Positions 44,406-53,742 of a stretch of DNA of 61,735 nt are shown one piece after another. The notes beneath the pieces were generated by a model. That model was not told the origin of the DNA. It made no database searches and was given only the letters and a program-made list of their open reading frames with translations. A program made the translations under genes and the position numbers. Every line of letters starts with the position of its first letter. Within the stretch, counting starts at the first letter, position 1. Source of the DNA: an uncultured Clostridia bacterium (lineage in GTDB: Bacteria > Bacillota_A > Clostridia > TANB77 > CAG-508). Where the stretch lies: NCBI GenBank assembly GCA_947625985.1, contig CANQQF010000009.1:1-61735 (forward strand). The letters run 5' to 3'.

Positions 44406-45107
44406 TTATTTTCTAATTTTTCTAATTACTAAAGCAGCTCCTGCTAAAGCTATTACAACTCCAGCTCCTATATAAACTGGTGCACCTGTATTAGGTAATG
44501 TTGAATGAGTTTTTCCATCTGTTCCTACAAATTCACCTTCTTTTTCAGCTGGTTTACTTGTATCATCAGATTTACCATTTGTAGAACCTGGTGTTGATGG
44601 TGTTGTTGTTGCTGGAGCATCTGTTGGATCTCCTGTTGGATCTGTTGTTGGTTCTGTTGTTGGTGCTGTAATATTTACAGTAACTTCATTATTTCCTAAA
44701 GTTTCATGTGTATTTGTATCAAAAGATCCATCTAGTATTGTAAATTTAGCAACTCCTGGAGCTTTTGCTGTAAAGTTTAATGTAGCATAAGTAAATGTTG
44801 CCATTCCTCCATCTCCCATTGCAAATGCAGAAATTTGTATAGTTCCATTTCTGTCTATTGCATCAGCACTTAGTTTGCTTGCATTGTCAAATTTACATCC
44901 TGTGTATGTAAGTAAGTTTGTGTCATAAGTAACTTTTGAATCTAAAGATCCAATTGGAGCTGCATCTGGTACTTTTATAGTTACAGATACTATTCCACCT
45001 ACTACAGCATCCCCACTTCCTACAAAATCTGTTGTAGCATTAACGCTACCCATCATAGCTACTAAAGCTATGGCTAAAATTGTTAAAATTGTTAATGTTT
45101 TTTTCAT
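44406..45107 (-). CDS. Cohesin-domain surface protein with LPNTG sortase signal
   Basis: A 233-residue wall protein. Signal peptide 1-24; a single cohesin-like domain about 28-148 (GDAVVGGIVSVTIKVPDA, SLDSKVTYDTNLLTYTG, ATFTYATLNFTAKAPGVAKF, EVTVNI); a Thr/Pro/Asp linker 149-205 with PTTEPTTDPTGDPTDAP repeats; and a full sorting signal, LPNTG at 204-208, a hydrophobic stretch and RKIRK. A sortase gene lies immediately upstream and a dockerin gene immediately downstream. This protein is the obvious wall-bound receptor for the dockerin. Binding is inferred from domain families. Confidence 0.87.
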   Translation of the reverse strand: MKKTLTILTILAIALVAMMGSVNATTDFVGSGDAVVGGIVSVTIKVPDAAPIGSLDSKVTYDTNLLTYTGCKFDNASKLSADAIDRNGTIQISAFAMGDGGMATFTYATLNFTAKAPGVAKFTILDGSFDTNTHETLGNNEVTVNITAPTTEPTTDPTGDPTDAPATTTPSTPGSTNGKSDDTSKPAEKEGEFVGTDGKTHSTLPNTGAPVYIGAGVVIALAGAALVIRKIRK

Positions 45108-45227
45108 TTTCTTTCATTCCTTTCTTTTCTTTTGCATGGTGTATTTAATTTTCACCACACTAGTGTTTTATTTTGAATTTTAAAAAATTAAAATATTAAT
45201 AACTAAATTTAAGTTCTCGCATAATCC

Positions 45228-45863
45228 TTAAATTTCACGTGCTTTACAAATCAATCTTGTTGCTCCCCCTGGATTACAAGTGATAATTGTTATTTCTTTC
45301 AATCCATCATCGTTTTGTTTCAAACAAGATAGATCTTCTGGAACACAAGTATATATATTATATATTTTATAATTTACTTTAGTCTTTGTTTCTTTATTAA
45401 CCGTATAAAGAGTGTCACCTACTTGCATTTCAGACATCCTTTTTAGCATACCTTTCCAATTATGCCCACTGACACAAAAGTTTCCTGACTCGTTTAAATC
45501 TGGTCCATATAGTTTTGTAGCAGATAATTTTAGTGCTTCATCATCACAAATTGCAAGAATGTTTTTCTCGAGTTCAATTTTATCGATGACAAGTTTTCCC
45601 AGTACTTTATAATTCCCCATATTATCTGGAATATCTGAGACATCTACCTCTTCTACTACTTCTTCTACCACTTCTTCTGGCTCTTGCGTTTCCTCTTGTA
45701 CTTCTTCTGCTACTTCTTGTTTTTTGAATAAATCAAATAATCTATTACTTGCAATTAAATATATAATAGCAAGTATAATAATCAGCAAAAGGATACAAAT
45801 TGTTATTTTCTTCTTGTTTAGTTTCTTTTCTTTAGCCCTTTTAGCCTTATGATAAACAGTCAT
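45228..45863 (-). CDS. Sortase
   Basis: A membrane-bound transpeptidase that cleaves LPxTG signals and links proteins to the wall. The 211-residue protein has a basic cytosolic start, one membrane helix (20-38), a very acidic EEV/EPEE linker (49-77) and the catalytic domain with His134 (CVSGHN), Cys196 (ITIITCN) and Arg203 (GGATRLI). The N-terminal anchor and compact domain suggest a class D or similar housekeeping-unlike sortase; the class is not certain. It is the first gene of the cohesin/dockerin cassette, with GGAGG 11 bases before the ATG and a second AAGGAGGTG further up. Confidence 0.92.
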   Translation of the reverse strand: MTVYHKAKRAKEKKLNKKKITICILLLIIILAIIYLIASNRLFDLFKKQEVAEEVQEETQEPEEVVEEVVEEVDVSDIPDNMGNYKVLGKLVIDKIELEKNILAICDDEALKLSATKLYGPDLNESGNFCVSGHNWKGMLKRMSEMQVGDTLYTVNKETKTKVNYKIYNIYTCVPEDLSCLKQNDDGLKEITIITCNPGGATRLICKAREI

Positions 45864-45925
45864 TCTACTCTTTCCTCCTTATTCACCTCCTTATATTTTC
45901 TAAATATGTTAGGTTATACAATGTT

Positions 45926-45954
45926 ATTCTAATTTAAACTTTCCTAAAAGTCAA
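45926..45954 (-). promoter_or_regulatory. Promoter of the sortase-cohesin-dockerin cassette
   Basis: Minus strand TTGACT (45949-45954), a 17-base spacer and TAGAAT (45926-45931). The -35 lies inside the 3' end of the DUF2953 gene, so the cassette is transcribed independently of the recA-scpA block. Confidence 0.7.
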
Positions 45955-46572
45955 TAGTTTTTTTGGAATTTTTTTCATAAAAAACTTAAATTCTAAAATA
46001 CATTTTATTGACAAATTAACACTACTTTTTAATCCTTCTAAATTATATATTGGTTTTACTAAATATTGTCCTTTTTTATTATTAAATTTTACATTTTGTA
46101 ATATAAAAGCAATACCTGTTGAAATTACTGGTACCACAATAGATGTAGCTATCACATCATCTATTCCTATATCTATTTCCATATCAATACCTTTAATTTT
46201 TACATCTGTTTTTCTCACAATATTTAAAATATCTTTAAATATTTTTTTATCTCTATTATTAATATCTTCAATTATTTTTATTTGAAATAAATCAAATTTT
46301 TTTCTAATTATTTTTAAAATTTTTTTATTCTCATATTTTTTTAAATTGTTTTCATTTATTTTTATAGAAGTAATTGGAATTTTACCAAAAATATATATTC
46401 TTATTTTTATAATAAATTCAAACTTTCTTTGTGCTTCATATTTTACTCCAAAAAAATTTTTAGGTGACTTTTTTATATATTTAAGATTTACAATTTCAAT
46501 TCTTAGTTTTGCTGTTACAGTTATAGTATATAAAAATATTAATATAATTGTCACATAAAAAAGAAAAGCCAT
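45934..46572 (-). CDS. DUF2953 domain-containing membrane protein
   Basis: A 212-residue protein with one N-terminal helix (about 1-20) and a long lysine/isoleucine-rich beta-helical domain. The DUF2953 signature region includes DVKIKGIDMEIDIGIDDVIATSIVVP and a late KFNNKKGQYLVKPIYN. Function is unknown; the family is tied to spore-formers and normally sits next to ytfJ/gerW. The ATG at 46572 (AGGAAGTGG at good spacing) is preferred to a GTG three codons earlier. It lies about 80 bases after scpA. Confidence 0.8.
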   Translation of the reverse strand: MAFLFYVTIILIFLYTITVTAKLRIEIVNLKYIKKSPKNFFGVKYEAQRKFEFIIKIRIYIFGKIPITSIKINENNLKKYENKKILKIIRKKFDLFQIKIIEDINNRDKKIFKDILNIVRKTDVKIKGIDMEIDIGIDDVIATSIVVPVISTGIAFILQNVKFNNKKGQYLVKPIYNLEGLKSSVNLSIKCILEFKFFMKKIPKKLLTFRKV

Positions 46573-46652
46573 TTTAACCACTTCCTATATGTAATCTGGT
46601 TTTTTATATAGCTTTTCCATTTTTTTACTATTTTAATCAATTTATACTTTCA

Positions 46653-47411
46653 TTATCCTGCTTTTTTTATCTTTTCTACAGTAATATCTCCAAATTGTTT
46701 TTCTTGTGTTGTTTTCACTTTATTTCTTCTAGATAATTCTAATAATCCAGTAAATGCTGTAACAACTTCTTGTTTATTTCTCTTTTTCAAAGAAAATAAT
46801 TGGTTGAATACAAATTTCTTTTTCTTTATCAAAGCTTTATATATCTCTTTTACCTTACTAGCAACCGTATATGTATCTGTAATTGCAATTTTTTCTATGT
46901 TTTTTGCGTTTTTGTTTATTTTATTACTATTTCTATCTAAAAATTTTGCATATACCTTTGAAATAATTCCTTCTTCATAATTCTCTTCTAGTTGCTGTTT
47001 TGGTAAAGGTATTCTTTCTTCTTTTTTATAAAAGCGTTTTGAGTATATTAAGTAATTTTCTTTAATTTTTTTGCTTATTTCTTTGTATTTTTTATATTCA
47101 ATAATTTGTTTAATTAACTCTTCCTCTGTTAGTTCTTCTTCTTCATCCTCACCTTGTCTTGGAATTAAGTTTTTAGATTTTAAATATAGTAAAGTTGATG
47201 CCATAACTAAGAATTCACTTGCTATTTCTAAATTCAGCTCTTCCATTCGATTTAAGTATTCTATATATTGATCTGTTATTTCTGATATTTGTATATCATA
47301 TATATCCATTTTATTTTTATCTATTAAATGGCATAATAAATCTAATGGACCTTCGAAATTATCTATCTTTATAGCATACTTTTTAGTTTGTAATGTTATT
47401 AGTCCTGACAT
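46653..47411 (-). CDS. scpA: Segregation and condensation protein A
   Basis: The kleisin subunit of the SMC condensin complex. The 252-residue protein has the conserved N-terminal [24 protein letters not shown], the [20 protein letters not shown] helix and the acidic [13 protein letters not shown] segment. The partner scpB, normally the next gene, is not found here. It is co-oriented with recX (17-base gap). Confidence 0.95.
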   Translation of the reverse strand: MSGLITLQTKKYAIKIDNFEGPLDLLCHLIDKNKMDIYDIQISEITDQYIEYLNRMEELNLEIASEFLVMASTLLYLKSKNLIPRQGEDEEEELTEEELIKQIIEYKKYKEISKKIKENYLIYSKRFYKKEERIPLPKQQLEENYEEGIISKVYAKFLDRNSNKINKNAKNIEKIAITDTYTVASKVKEIYKALIKKKKFVFNQLFSLKKRNKQEVVTAFTGLLELSRRNKVKTTQEKQFGDITVEKIKKAG

Positions 47412-47428
47412 ATTTCTTCCTCCTTTAC

Positions 47429-47884
47429 TTATTCTTCTAATTGTTCTATTGCATTTTTAATATTGTCTGATTTATATCCTTTTTTATATAAAAAAGTTTT
47501 TATTTCTTCTAAGTCTGAAGAGTTAATCTTTTTTTGTATTATACTATATGCTGATTTTGTTTCATATTCATTCAAATCATCTATATGTAAACCAATGTAA
47601 TTTTCTAGTTGGTTTCTATTTACGCCTTTTGCTAATAATTTATATTGTATTTCTTTTATAGAGAGATTTTTTAATATTTTAAAATTTTCTATTTTTGACT
47701 CTATATAATTTTCATCATTTATGTACTTTGCTTCTTTCAAATACTCAATTATATCTTCTAACATATTTTCATCAATTTTATTATTAAATTTCTTTCTAAC
47801 TTCTTGTTCACATCTTTTTTGATACAAAATATATTTTAGTACTTGTGTTTTAGCCTTGTCAAATTCTTCTACAGAGTAATCCAT
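47429..47884 (-). CDS. recX: Regulatory protein RecX
   Basis: A modulator of RecA filaments. The 151-residue all-helical protein has family features such as [27 protein letters not shown] and ISKI-like helices in triple-repeat form. It starts 14 bases after recA with AAGGAG upstream. The recA-recX pairing supports the call. Confidence 0.88.
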   Translation of the reverse strand: MDYSVEEFDKAKTQVLKYILYQKRCEQEVRKKFNNKIDENMLEDIIEYLKEAKYINDENYIESKIENFKILKNLSIKEIQYKLLAKGVNRNQLENYIGLHIDDLNEYETKSAYSIIQKKINSSDLEEIKTFLYKKGYKSDNIKNAIEQLEE

Positions 47885-47898
47885 GTTATCTCCTTATT

Positions 47899-48966
47899 CT
47901 ATTTTTTTGTTTTTCCTTCGTCTTCCTCTTCATCATTAACAGAAGGTAATTCTTCTCCTAAACTTTGTTCAAAAGCTTTTTCAAAATTATTTCTAACTTT
48001 TTCTTCAATTTCTGCTAAAACTTCTGGATTTTCTTGTAACCAATTTTTAACATTCTCTCTACCTTGTCCAATTCTATCCCCATTATAAGAAAACCATGAA
48101 CCAGATTTTTCAATTATATCTAAGTTAACAGCCATATCTAATATATTGCCTGCTTTTGATATTCCTTCTCCATATACTACATCAAATTCAGCTTCTCTAA
48201 ATGGTGGTGCTACTTTATTTTTAATTACTTTTACACGAACTCTACTTCCTTTAAATTCTCCATTTTGTTTGATGTTTTCTATTTTTCTTATATCTAATCT
48301 TACAGAAGCATAGAATTTTAATGCTCTACCTCCTGTTGTAGTTTCAGGGTTACCAAACATAACTCCAATTTTTTCTCTTAATTGGTTTATAAATATAATG
48401 ACTGTTTTAGATTTGTTTATAGCTCCAGCTAACTTACGTAACGCTTGTGACATAAGCCTTGCTTGTAGTCCCATGTGAGAATCTCCCATATCACCATCTA
48501 TTTCTGCTTTTGGAACTAATGCTGCTACTGAATCTACTACTATTACATCTAATGCTCCACTTCTAACTAAACTTTCCGTTATTTCTAGTGCTTGCTCTCC
48601 AGTATCAGGCTGTGAAACTATTAAATTATCTATATCTACTCCTAATTTTTTTGCATAAACTGGATCTAAAGCATGTTCTGCATCTATAAAAGCTGCTTCT
48701 CCTCCCATTTTTTGCGCTTCTGCTACAACATGTAACGCTAATGTTGTTTTTCCTGATGATTCAGGTCCAAATATTTCTACTATTCTTCCTCTAGGAACTC
48801 CTCCTATACCTAATGCTATGTCAAGGCTTAAAGCTCCTGTTGGAATAGCTTCTATTTCCATTGCTTTAAATTCTCCAAGTTTCATTACTGAGCCTTTTCC
48901 AAATTGTTTTTCTATTTGACTCATTGCCATTTCTAGTGCTTTTTTTCTTTCTTCATTTTCGTTCAT
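47899..48966 (-). CDS. recA: Recombinase RecA
   Basis: The DNA strand-exchange protein and SOS co-protease. It is 355 residues. Motifs are Walker [10 protein letters not shown], the [15 protein letters not shown]alker B region, the L2 loop [20 protein letters not shown], and an acidic C-terminal tail. The start at 48966 follows AGGAGGAG and matches the family start ([18 protein letters not shown]); an in-frame extension to 49035 would run into the promoter. Confidence 0.98.
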   Translation of the reverse strand: MNENEERKKALEMAMSQIEKQFGKGSVMKLGEFKAMEIEAIPTGALSLDIALGIGGVPRGRIVEIFGPESSGKTTLALHVVAEAQKMGGEAAFIDAEHALDPVYAKKLGVDIDNLIVSQPDTGEQALEITESLVRSGALDVIVVDSVAALVPKAEIDGDMGDSHMGLQARLMSQALRKLAGAINKSKTVIIFINQLREKIGVMFGNPETTTGGRALKFYASVRLDIRKIENIKQNGEFKGSRVRVKVIKNKVAPPFREAEFDVVYGEGISKAGNILDMAVNLDIIEKSGSWFSYNGDRIGQGRENVKNWLQENPEVLAEIEEKVRNNFEKAFEQSLGEELPSVNDEEEDEGKTKK

Positions 48967-49023
48967 AATTGTTTTTCTCCTCCTATTTTTCTGTATGTAT
49001 ACAAAACTTTGTTTGATATGTGT

Positions 49024-49051
49024 ATTATATACCAAATTTTTGTTTTGTCAA
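49024..49051 (-). promoter_or_regulatory. SigA promoter of recA
   Basis: Minus strand TTGACA (49046-49051), a 16-base spacer and TATAAT (49024-49029). I saw no convincing LexA box of the GAAC-N4-GTTC type next to it. Confidence 0.7.
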
Positions 49052-49067
49052 TACTTTTTTATATTTT

Positions 49068-50657
49068 TTATTTTGCCCATGTTTCTATGTTGTAGAAACT
49101 ACTAAACCAGTTTGGAGAAAATTCTCCTAACAAAGCTGTGCTATATACAACACTATATCTGTTTGAATATAAACTTATATATGGTGCATCATTTTTATAT
49201 TTATCTGAAAGCTTTTGAAAATCATTTTTCAAAGTTTCTTCATCTGTTGTATTTTTTACTTCTTTCATTATTTCTGTTACTTCATCATCTGTATAATTTG
49301 CTAAATTGTTTTCTCCAAAAAATATTTCCATACTTGGACTTGGAGAAGAATTCATAGTACAAAGTGCCATATCATAACTTCTACTATTTAACATATTTGT
49401 ATAACTTTCATCACTTGCTTGTATAATATCAATTGTAATACCTTGGTTTGCTAGTTGTTGTTTTATATTTTCTGCAACAACTACTTTAGAATTATCACTT
49501 GCTTTTACTAATAAATTTAGACTTAAAATTTGGCTTGACGATCTTCTACGAGAATTTCCTGATGATACACTTTTTTGCCAAATTTTATTTCTATATGTCC
49601 ATCCTTCATTCGTTAACTCTTGTTTTCCTTGTTCAGGATTATAACCTGCACTTGAATTTTGTGATTGATATATCCAAGTTCCATATTCTAAAGGAAAGCT
49701 TGAAGTATAATATTTACTATCAAATATACTCGATACTATGTTTTCTTTGTCTATAGAATATGCTATTGCCTTTCTAACTGCTACAGAGTTCAAAAATGTA
49801 TTTTGAGTATTTAATGCTAAAAATGTATGTTCACGTCCTTGCAATTGTTTTTCATTATATCCTATTTTTCCTATATATTCTTGTAAATTTGTATTATCTG
49901 TACTTATCATGTCTATATTTCCAATTTTAAATCCATTATACATTTCTCCTAATGATGCATATTTATTAACTATTATTTTTTCTAATGATAATGTAGTTTC
50001 TTTAGCTCCCCACCAATTAGAATTTTTCTCTAGGATAATGTTTGCATCTTCATTTTGGGATATAGCATATTTTCCTGTTCCTAGTGGTACAGTTTCTTTA
50101 TTATACCCAGAGGCAGGAATTATTGGAAATGTTAAATTATATTCAAAGAAAGGAACTTCTTTCGCTAATGTTATTGTAATTGTATGATCATCAACTACTT
50201 CAGTTTGTACTACTTGTTCAACATTATATGAATATATTGAACTTACATTTTTTAATGTATCAATTGTAAATCGAACATCTTCTGATGTAAATTTAGTTCC
50301 ATCTGACCATAAAACTCCTTCTCTTAGTTTTATTATATAAGAAGTATCTGTTTTTTTTACCCATTCTACAGCTAGGCAAGATTGTAACTTATAATCTGAT
50401 GTAATATTTATTAAAGGTTCATATATTAATTTTTGTATATCTTGTACATTTTTATTTTTGCTTTCAATAGGATTCATTGTGTCATATTCCGCAATACCTA
50501 AATTAATTTCTCTGATTCTTGCCTCTTCTTCTTCTTTTTGTTGACTTTGTTGCATTTGTTCTTTTGCTTCTTCTTCTGTCCTTATTTTATATATTGCAAA
50601 TACCATTATTCCAATAACAAACACAATAAAAATATATTTGAAAGTATTTGATTTCAT
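49068..50657 (-). CDS. Membrane-tethered solute-binding protein, family 5 (peptide/nickel type), without transporter genes
   Basis: A 529-residue protein with the extracellular SBP family 5 pattern: LIYEPLINITSDYKLQSCLA, WSDGTKFTSEDVRFTIDTL, GTGKYAI, a VRKAIAYSIDKENIV hinge and a late YISLYSNRYSVVYS. These proteins usually deliver oligopeptides to an ABC permease. Two points are odd: it has an uncleaved-looking membrane helix (8-25) instead of a lipobox cysteine, and no permease or ATPase gene is nearby. A polar insert (SGNSRRRSSSQ) lies around residue 360. Possibly a peptide sensor rather than an importer part; that is inference. Confidence 0.85.
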   Translation of the reverse strand: MKSNTFKYIFIVFVIGIMVFAIYKIRTEEEAKEQMQQSQQKEEEEARIREINLGIAEYDTMNPIESKNKNVQDIQKLIYEPLINITSDYKLQSCLAVEWVKKTDTSYIIKLREGVLWSDGTKFTSEDVRFTIDTLKNVSSIYSYNVEQVVQTEVVDDHTITITLAKEVPFFEYNLTFPIIPASGYNKETVPLGTGKYAISQNEDANIILEKNSNWWGAKETTLSLEKIIVNKYASLGEMYNGFKIGNIDMISTDNTNLQEYIGKIGYNEKQLQGREHTFLALNTQNTFLNSVAVRKAIAYSIDKENIVSSIFDSKYYTSSFPLEYGTWIYQSQNSSAGYNPEQGKQELTNEGWTYRNKIWQKSVSSGNSRRRSSSQILSLNLLVKASDNSKVVVAENIKQQLANQGITIDIIQASDESYTNMLNSRSYDMALCTMNSSPSPSMEIFFGENNLANYTDDEVTEIMKEVKNTTDEETLKNDFQKLSDKYKNDAPYISLYSNRYSVVYSTALLGEFSPNWFSSFYNIETWAK

Positions 50658-50667
50658 ATATATTATT

Positions 50668-50688
50668 ATGTGGTACTACAAACCACAT
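50668..50688 (-). promoter_or_regulatory. Hairpin between ribosome binding site and start codon of the solute-binding protein
   Basis: ATGTGGT (50668-50674) is complementary to ACCACAT (50682-50688). The ribosome binding site AAGGAG lies just beyond it, and the ATG is 10 bases on the other side. Folding would bring the two to normal distance. Confidence 0.4.
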
Positions 50689-50761
50689 ATCTCCTTTCTT
50701 ATAAGATTTACATCATTCTTTAATCTCATTTAATATATATCATATGGTCAAAAATTTCAAC

Positions 50762-50798
50762 AAAAAAGGAGCAAATAATTTTAAAATTTTTGCCCCTT
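50762..50798 (-). terminator. Terminator of spoVS
   Basis: Minus strand AAGGGGCA...TGCTCCTT stem (one G-T pair) followed by six Ts. Confidence 0.65.
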
Positions 50799-50838
50799 AT
50801 AATATAGTTAAGTATTTAACTTAACCTTTTATTTATAA

Positions 50839-51102
50839 TTAATTTCTCGATTCAATAATAAGTTTTATACCTGTGCGGTCTTCTCCTTCTACCTCAACCT
50901 CAGCAAAAGCTGGTATACAAACTAAGTCTACCCCTGATGGCGCGACAAATCCTCTTGCTATTGCCACCGCCTTTACTGCCTGATTTAATGCTCCTGCTCC
51001 AATTGCTTGCATTTCTGCCTTATTTGATTCTTTTACTAATCCAGCTATAGCTCCTGCTACTGAATTAGGATTTGATTTTGATGAAATCTTTAAAATTTCC
51101 AT
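50839..51102 (-). CDS. spoVS: Stage V sporulation protein S
   Basis: A small Alba-like protein (87 residues) needed for late sporulation in Bacillus and found across spore-formers. The sequence is nearly canonical: MEILKISSKSNPNSVAGAIA, GAGALNQAVKAVAIARGFVA, DLVCIPAFAEVEV, and a closing RTGIKLIIE. TAGGAGG precedes the ATG. Spo0A-like boxes lie upstream. It is strong evidence that the organism sporulates or descends from spore-formers. Confidence 0.97.
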   Translation of the reverse strand: MEILKISSKSNPNSVAGAIAGLVKESNKAEMQAIGAGALNQAVKAVAIARGFVAPSGVDLVCIPAFAEVEVEGEDRTGIKLIIESRN

Positions 51103-51154
51103 TTTTTCCTCCTATACTTTTATAATTTTTTCTGTTGCAACTTTTACAATTGTT

Positions 51155-51183
51155 ATTTTACAATATTTGGTAATAGTTGTAAA
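51155..51183 (-). promoter_or_regulatory. Promoter of spoVS
   Basis: Minus strand TTTACA (51178-51183), a 17-base spacer and TAAAAT (51155-51160), about 50 bases before the ATG. Confidence 0.5.
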
Positions 51184-51231
51184 TATATTTTTTAAAATTT
51201 CCGGAGGTTTTCATCGCAGTATTAGAGCGGT

Positions 51232-51248
51232 TTCGACGGCTTTCGACA
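51232..51248 (-). promoter_or_regulatory. Tandem Spo0A-like (0A) boxes upstream of spoVS
   Basis: The minus strand carries TGTCGAA (51242-51248), an exact 0A-box match, and CGTCGAA (51232-51238), one mismatch, in the same direction and exactly 10 bases apart. Both lie in a locally GC-rich (about half G+C) block directly after the ymdB stop codon. A TAATAC element 17 bases beyond the first box's TCGAAA would place the boxes over a -35 region, as at Spo0A-activated promoters. Confidence 0.5.
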
Positions 51249-51259
51249 GTCTATTTTTC

Positions 51260-52033
51260 TTATCTACAAAATACCTTTTTTATTTCTTCTACCTTGTTTG
51301 TTTGATCATTAATTTTAAATATAACTCCATTAAAAATACATTCTCCTGATGCTATTTTATATCTTTCAGGTAAAGTTGTTACAAAACGTTTTATTGAAGC
51401 TTCTAAATCCATTCCTATCACTGAATGTTTTGGTCCTGTCATTCCTATATCTGTAATATACCCTGTTCCTTTTGGTAATATTGTTTCATCAGCTGTTTGC
51501 ACATGAGTATGTGTTCCAAATATTGCAGTAACTTTTCCATCTAAATAATTTGCTAATGCTATTTTTTCAGCTGTTGCCTCTGCATGAAAATCTATTATTA
51601 TTATATCTGCTTGATTTTTCAATTCTTCTACTATATCATTTGCTACTAAAAAAGGATTTTCAGACAAAACGCTCATGCTTACTCTTCCTATTAAATTAAT
51701 TACTGCTATTTTTTTATTTTTACATTCAGATATAACATATCCTTTACCAACTATATCTTCTGGATAATTTGCTGGTCTTATTAATTTAGGATGATCTATA
51801 AATTTAAATATATCTTTTCTCCCCCATGTATGATTTCCCATAGTTATTACATCAACATTTTGGCTTAATATATCATCAAAATTTCTTTGTGTTATACCCA
51901 TACCTTCTGCAGAGTTCTCTCCGTTTACTATTACAAAATCTACATTTTCTTCTTGCCTTATTTGAAATAATCTGTTTTTCATTTCTTGGATACCTGCATT
52001 TCCAATCAAGTCTCCAACGGCTAAAATGTTCAT
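51260..52033 (-). CDS. ymdB: YmdB-family metallophosphoesterase (2',3'-cyclic nucleotide phosphodiesterase type)
   Basis: A 257-residue calcineurin-like phosphoesterase of the TIGR00282 group. Metal ligands are visible in ILAVGDLIGNAG, VNGENSAEGMGI, MGNHTWGRKDIF and DFHAEATAEK...GTHTHVQTAD. In Bacillus YmdB controls biofilm and motility decisions and is encoded just after rny, as here. A terminator lies between rny and this gene. Confidence 0.94.
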   Translation of the reverse strand: MNILAVGDLIGNAGIQEMKNRLFQIRQEENVDFVIVNGENSAEGMGITQRNFDDILSQNVDVITMGNHTWGRKDIFKFIDHPKLIRPANYPEDIVGKGYVISECKNKKIAVINLIGRVSMSVLSENPFLVANDIVEELKNQADIIIIDFHAEATAEKIALANYLDGKVTAIFGTHTHVQTADETILPKGTGYITDIGMTGPKHSVIGMDLEASIKRFVTTLPERYKIASGECIFNGVIFKINDQTNKVEEIKKVFCR

Positions 52034-52063
52034 ATTCTCACTCCTTTACCTTTAATATAATAC

Positions 52064-52098
52064 CACAAAAAAAGAGCTATTAAAAGCTCTTTTTTTTA
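52064..52098. terminator. Terminator of rny
   Basis: AAAGAGCT (52071-52078) pairs with AGCTCTTT (52085-52092), with long A- and T-runs on both sides. Confidence 0.75.
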
Positions 52099-52115
52099 TT
52101 TTTCTCAAACATTCA

Positions 52116-53657
52116 TTATTTTGCATAATCAATTACTCTTGTTTCTCTTATCATGTTAACTTTGATTTGTCCAGGATAATCCATATCATTTTCAATCTTC
52201 TTTGCTATATCTCTTGCAAGTATTGTCATATTGTCATCTGTTATTTTTTCTGGTTTTACCATAACTCTTACTTCACGTCCTGCTTGTATAGCAAAAGATT
52301 TTTCAACTCCCTCAAATGAATCTGCAATTTCCTCTAAGTTTTGTAAACGTTTAATATATGCTTCTAACGTTTCTCTTCTTGCTCCTGGTCTTGATGCTGA
52401 TATTGCGTCTGCAGCTTGTACTAAAACAGCTTCCATTGTCTGTGGTTCCACATCACCATGGTGTGCTTCAACTGCATTTATAACTATTGGATTTTCTTTG
52501 TATTTTTTAAGTATATCTACACCTATTTCAACATGTGTTCCTTCCATGTCATGGTCTAGAGCTTTTCCTATGTCATGCAATAAACCAGCTCTTCTTGCTA
52601 ATTTTGCATCTAACCCTAGTTCATCAGCCATAATTCTTGCTAAGTTGGATACTTCTATAGAATGATTTAGAACATTTTGTCCATAACTTGTTCTATATTT
52701 TAGTTTTCCTATTAGCTTAATTAAATCCGCATGTAATCCATTAACTCCTGTTTCTAATACTGCTCTTTCTCCTTCTGATTTTATAGTGGCATCGATTTCT
52801 TCTTTTGCTTTCTCTACCATTTCTTCAATTTTAGCTGGATGAATTCTTCCGTCATCTATTAATTTTTCAAGTGCTATTTTTCCAACTTCTCTACGTAATG
52901 GATCAAAACCTGATAGTACGACTGCTTCTGGTGTATCATCTATTATCAAATCTACTCCTGTAAGCGTTTCTAATGCTTTGATATTTCTACCTTCTCTACC
53001 AATAATTCTTCCTTTCATATCATCATTTGGTAATGCAACAATTGATACTGTCGTTTCTTGAGAGTGATCAGCTGCACATTTTTGTACTGCATAACTTAAA
53101 AGTTCTTTAGCATTTTTATTAACTTCCTCTTTAGTCTTTTCTTCATACTCTCTAATCATTGCTGCTTTTTCTGCTGTTAATTCTTTTTCCATTGCATCTA
53201 GTAAAATTTTCTTTGCATCTTCTTTTTTTAATTCTGCAACTTTTTGAAGTTCTTCCAATTTTTTATCACGTATTTTTGAAATCTCTTCTTTTTCTTTATC
53301 GATTTCTGCTAGTTCTTTGTCCACTTCAATCTCTTTTTTTTCAAGATTTTCTGAACGTTTTTCCAAGTTTTCTTCTTTTTGAATTAATCTTGACTCTTGT
53401 TTCTGTAATTCGCCTCTTCTTTCTTTAATCTCTTGATCTAATTCTTTTCTTGCATTCATATTTTCTTCTTTTGCTTTAAAAATTTCTTCTTTTTTTAAAT
53501 TTTCAGCTTCTATCTTTGCTAAGTCTACTAAACGTTTTGCTTCATTTTCTGCTCCTTGTATTTTAGACTCTGCAACTTTTTTTCTATAAGCCATTCCTAC
53601 AAAAAATCCGATTGCTAATGAGATTAAGATGGCGATTACTATGATTACAGTATTCAT
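52116..53657 (-). CDS. rny: Ribonuclease Y
   Basis: A membrane-bound endoribonuclease that starts mRNA decay in Firmicutes. The 513-residue protein has one N-terminal helix (3-22), a long charged coiled coil (about 30-190), a KH domain with [15 protein letters not shown], and an HD domain with [19 protein letters not shown] and an AHHGD motif. The start has GAGGTG upstream. It has its own consensus promoter and terminator. Confidence 0.97.
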   Translation of the reverse strand: MNTVIIVIAILISLAIGFFVGMAYRKKVAESKIQGAENEAKRLVDLAKIEAENLKKEEIFKAKEENMNARKELDQEIKERRGELQKQESRLIQKEENLEKRSENLEKKEIEVDKELAEIDKEKEEISKIRDKKLEELQKVAELKKEDAKKILLDAMEKELTAEKAAMIREYEEKTKEEVNKNAKELLSYAVQKCAADHSQETTVSIVALPNDDMKGRIIGREGRNIKALETLTGVDLIIDDTPEAVVLSGFDPLRREVGKIALEKLIDDGRIHPAKIEEMVEKAKEEIDATIKSEGERAVLETGVNGLHADLIKLIGKLKYRTSYGQNVLNHSIEVSNLARIMADELGLDAKLARRAGLLHDIGKALDHDMEGTHVEIGVDILKKYKENPIVINAVEAHHGDVEPQTMEAVLVQAADAISASRPGARRETLEAYIKRLQNLEEIADSFEGVEKSFAIQAGREVRVMVKPEKITDDNMTILARDIAKKIENDMDYPGQIKVNMIRETRVIDYAK

Positions 53658-53742
53658 AGTTTTACACCTCTTTCTTATTTAATTTTCAATGTCCGAATAA
53701 AATATATCTTATTTTTATTTTCTATATATTTTCTCCTATTAT

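Noticed and set aside
52231..52665. 144-residue open frame antisense to rny (and similar long antisense frames over accC, mutS, thrS and others)
   Set aside because: These lie fully inside strongly conserved genes and arise from AT-rich codon bias; none has a convincing ribosome binding site or family match.
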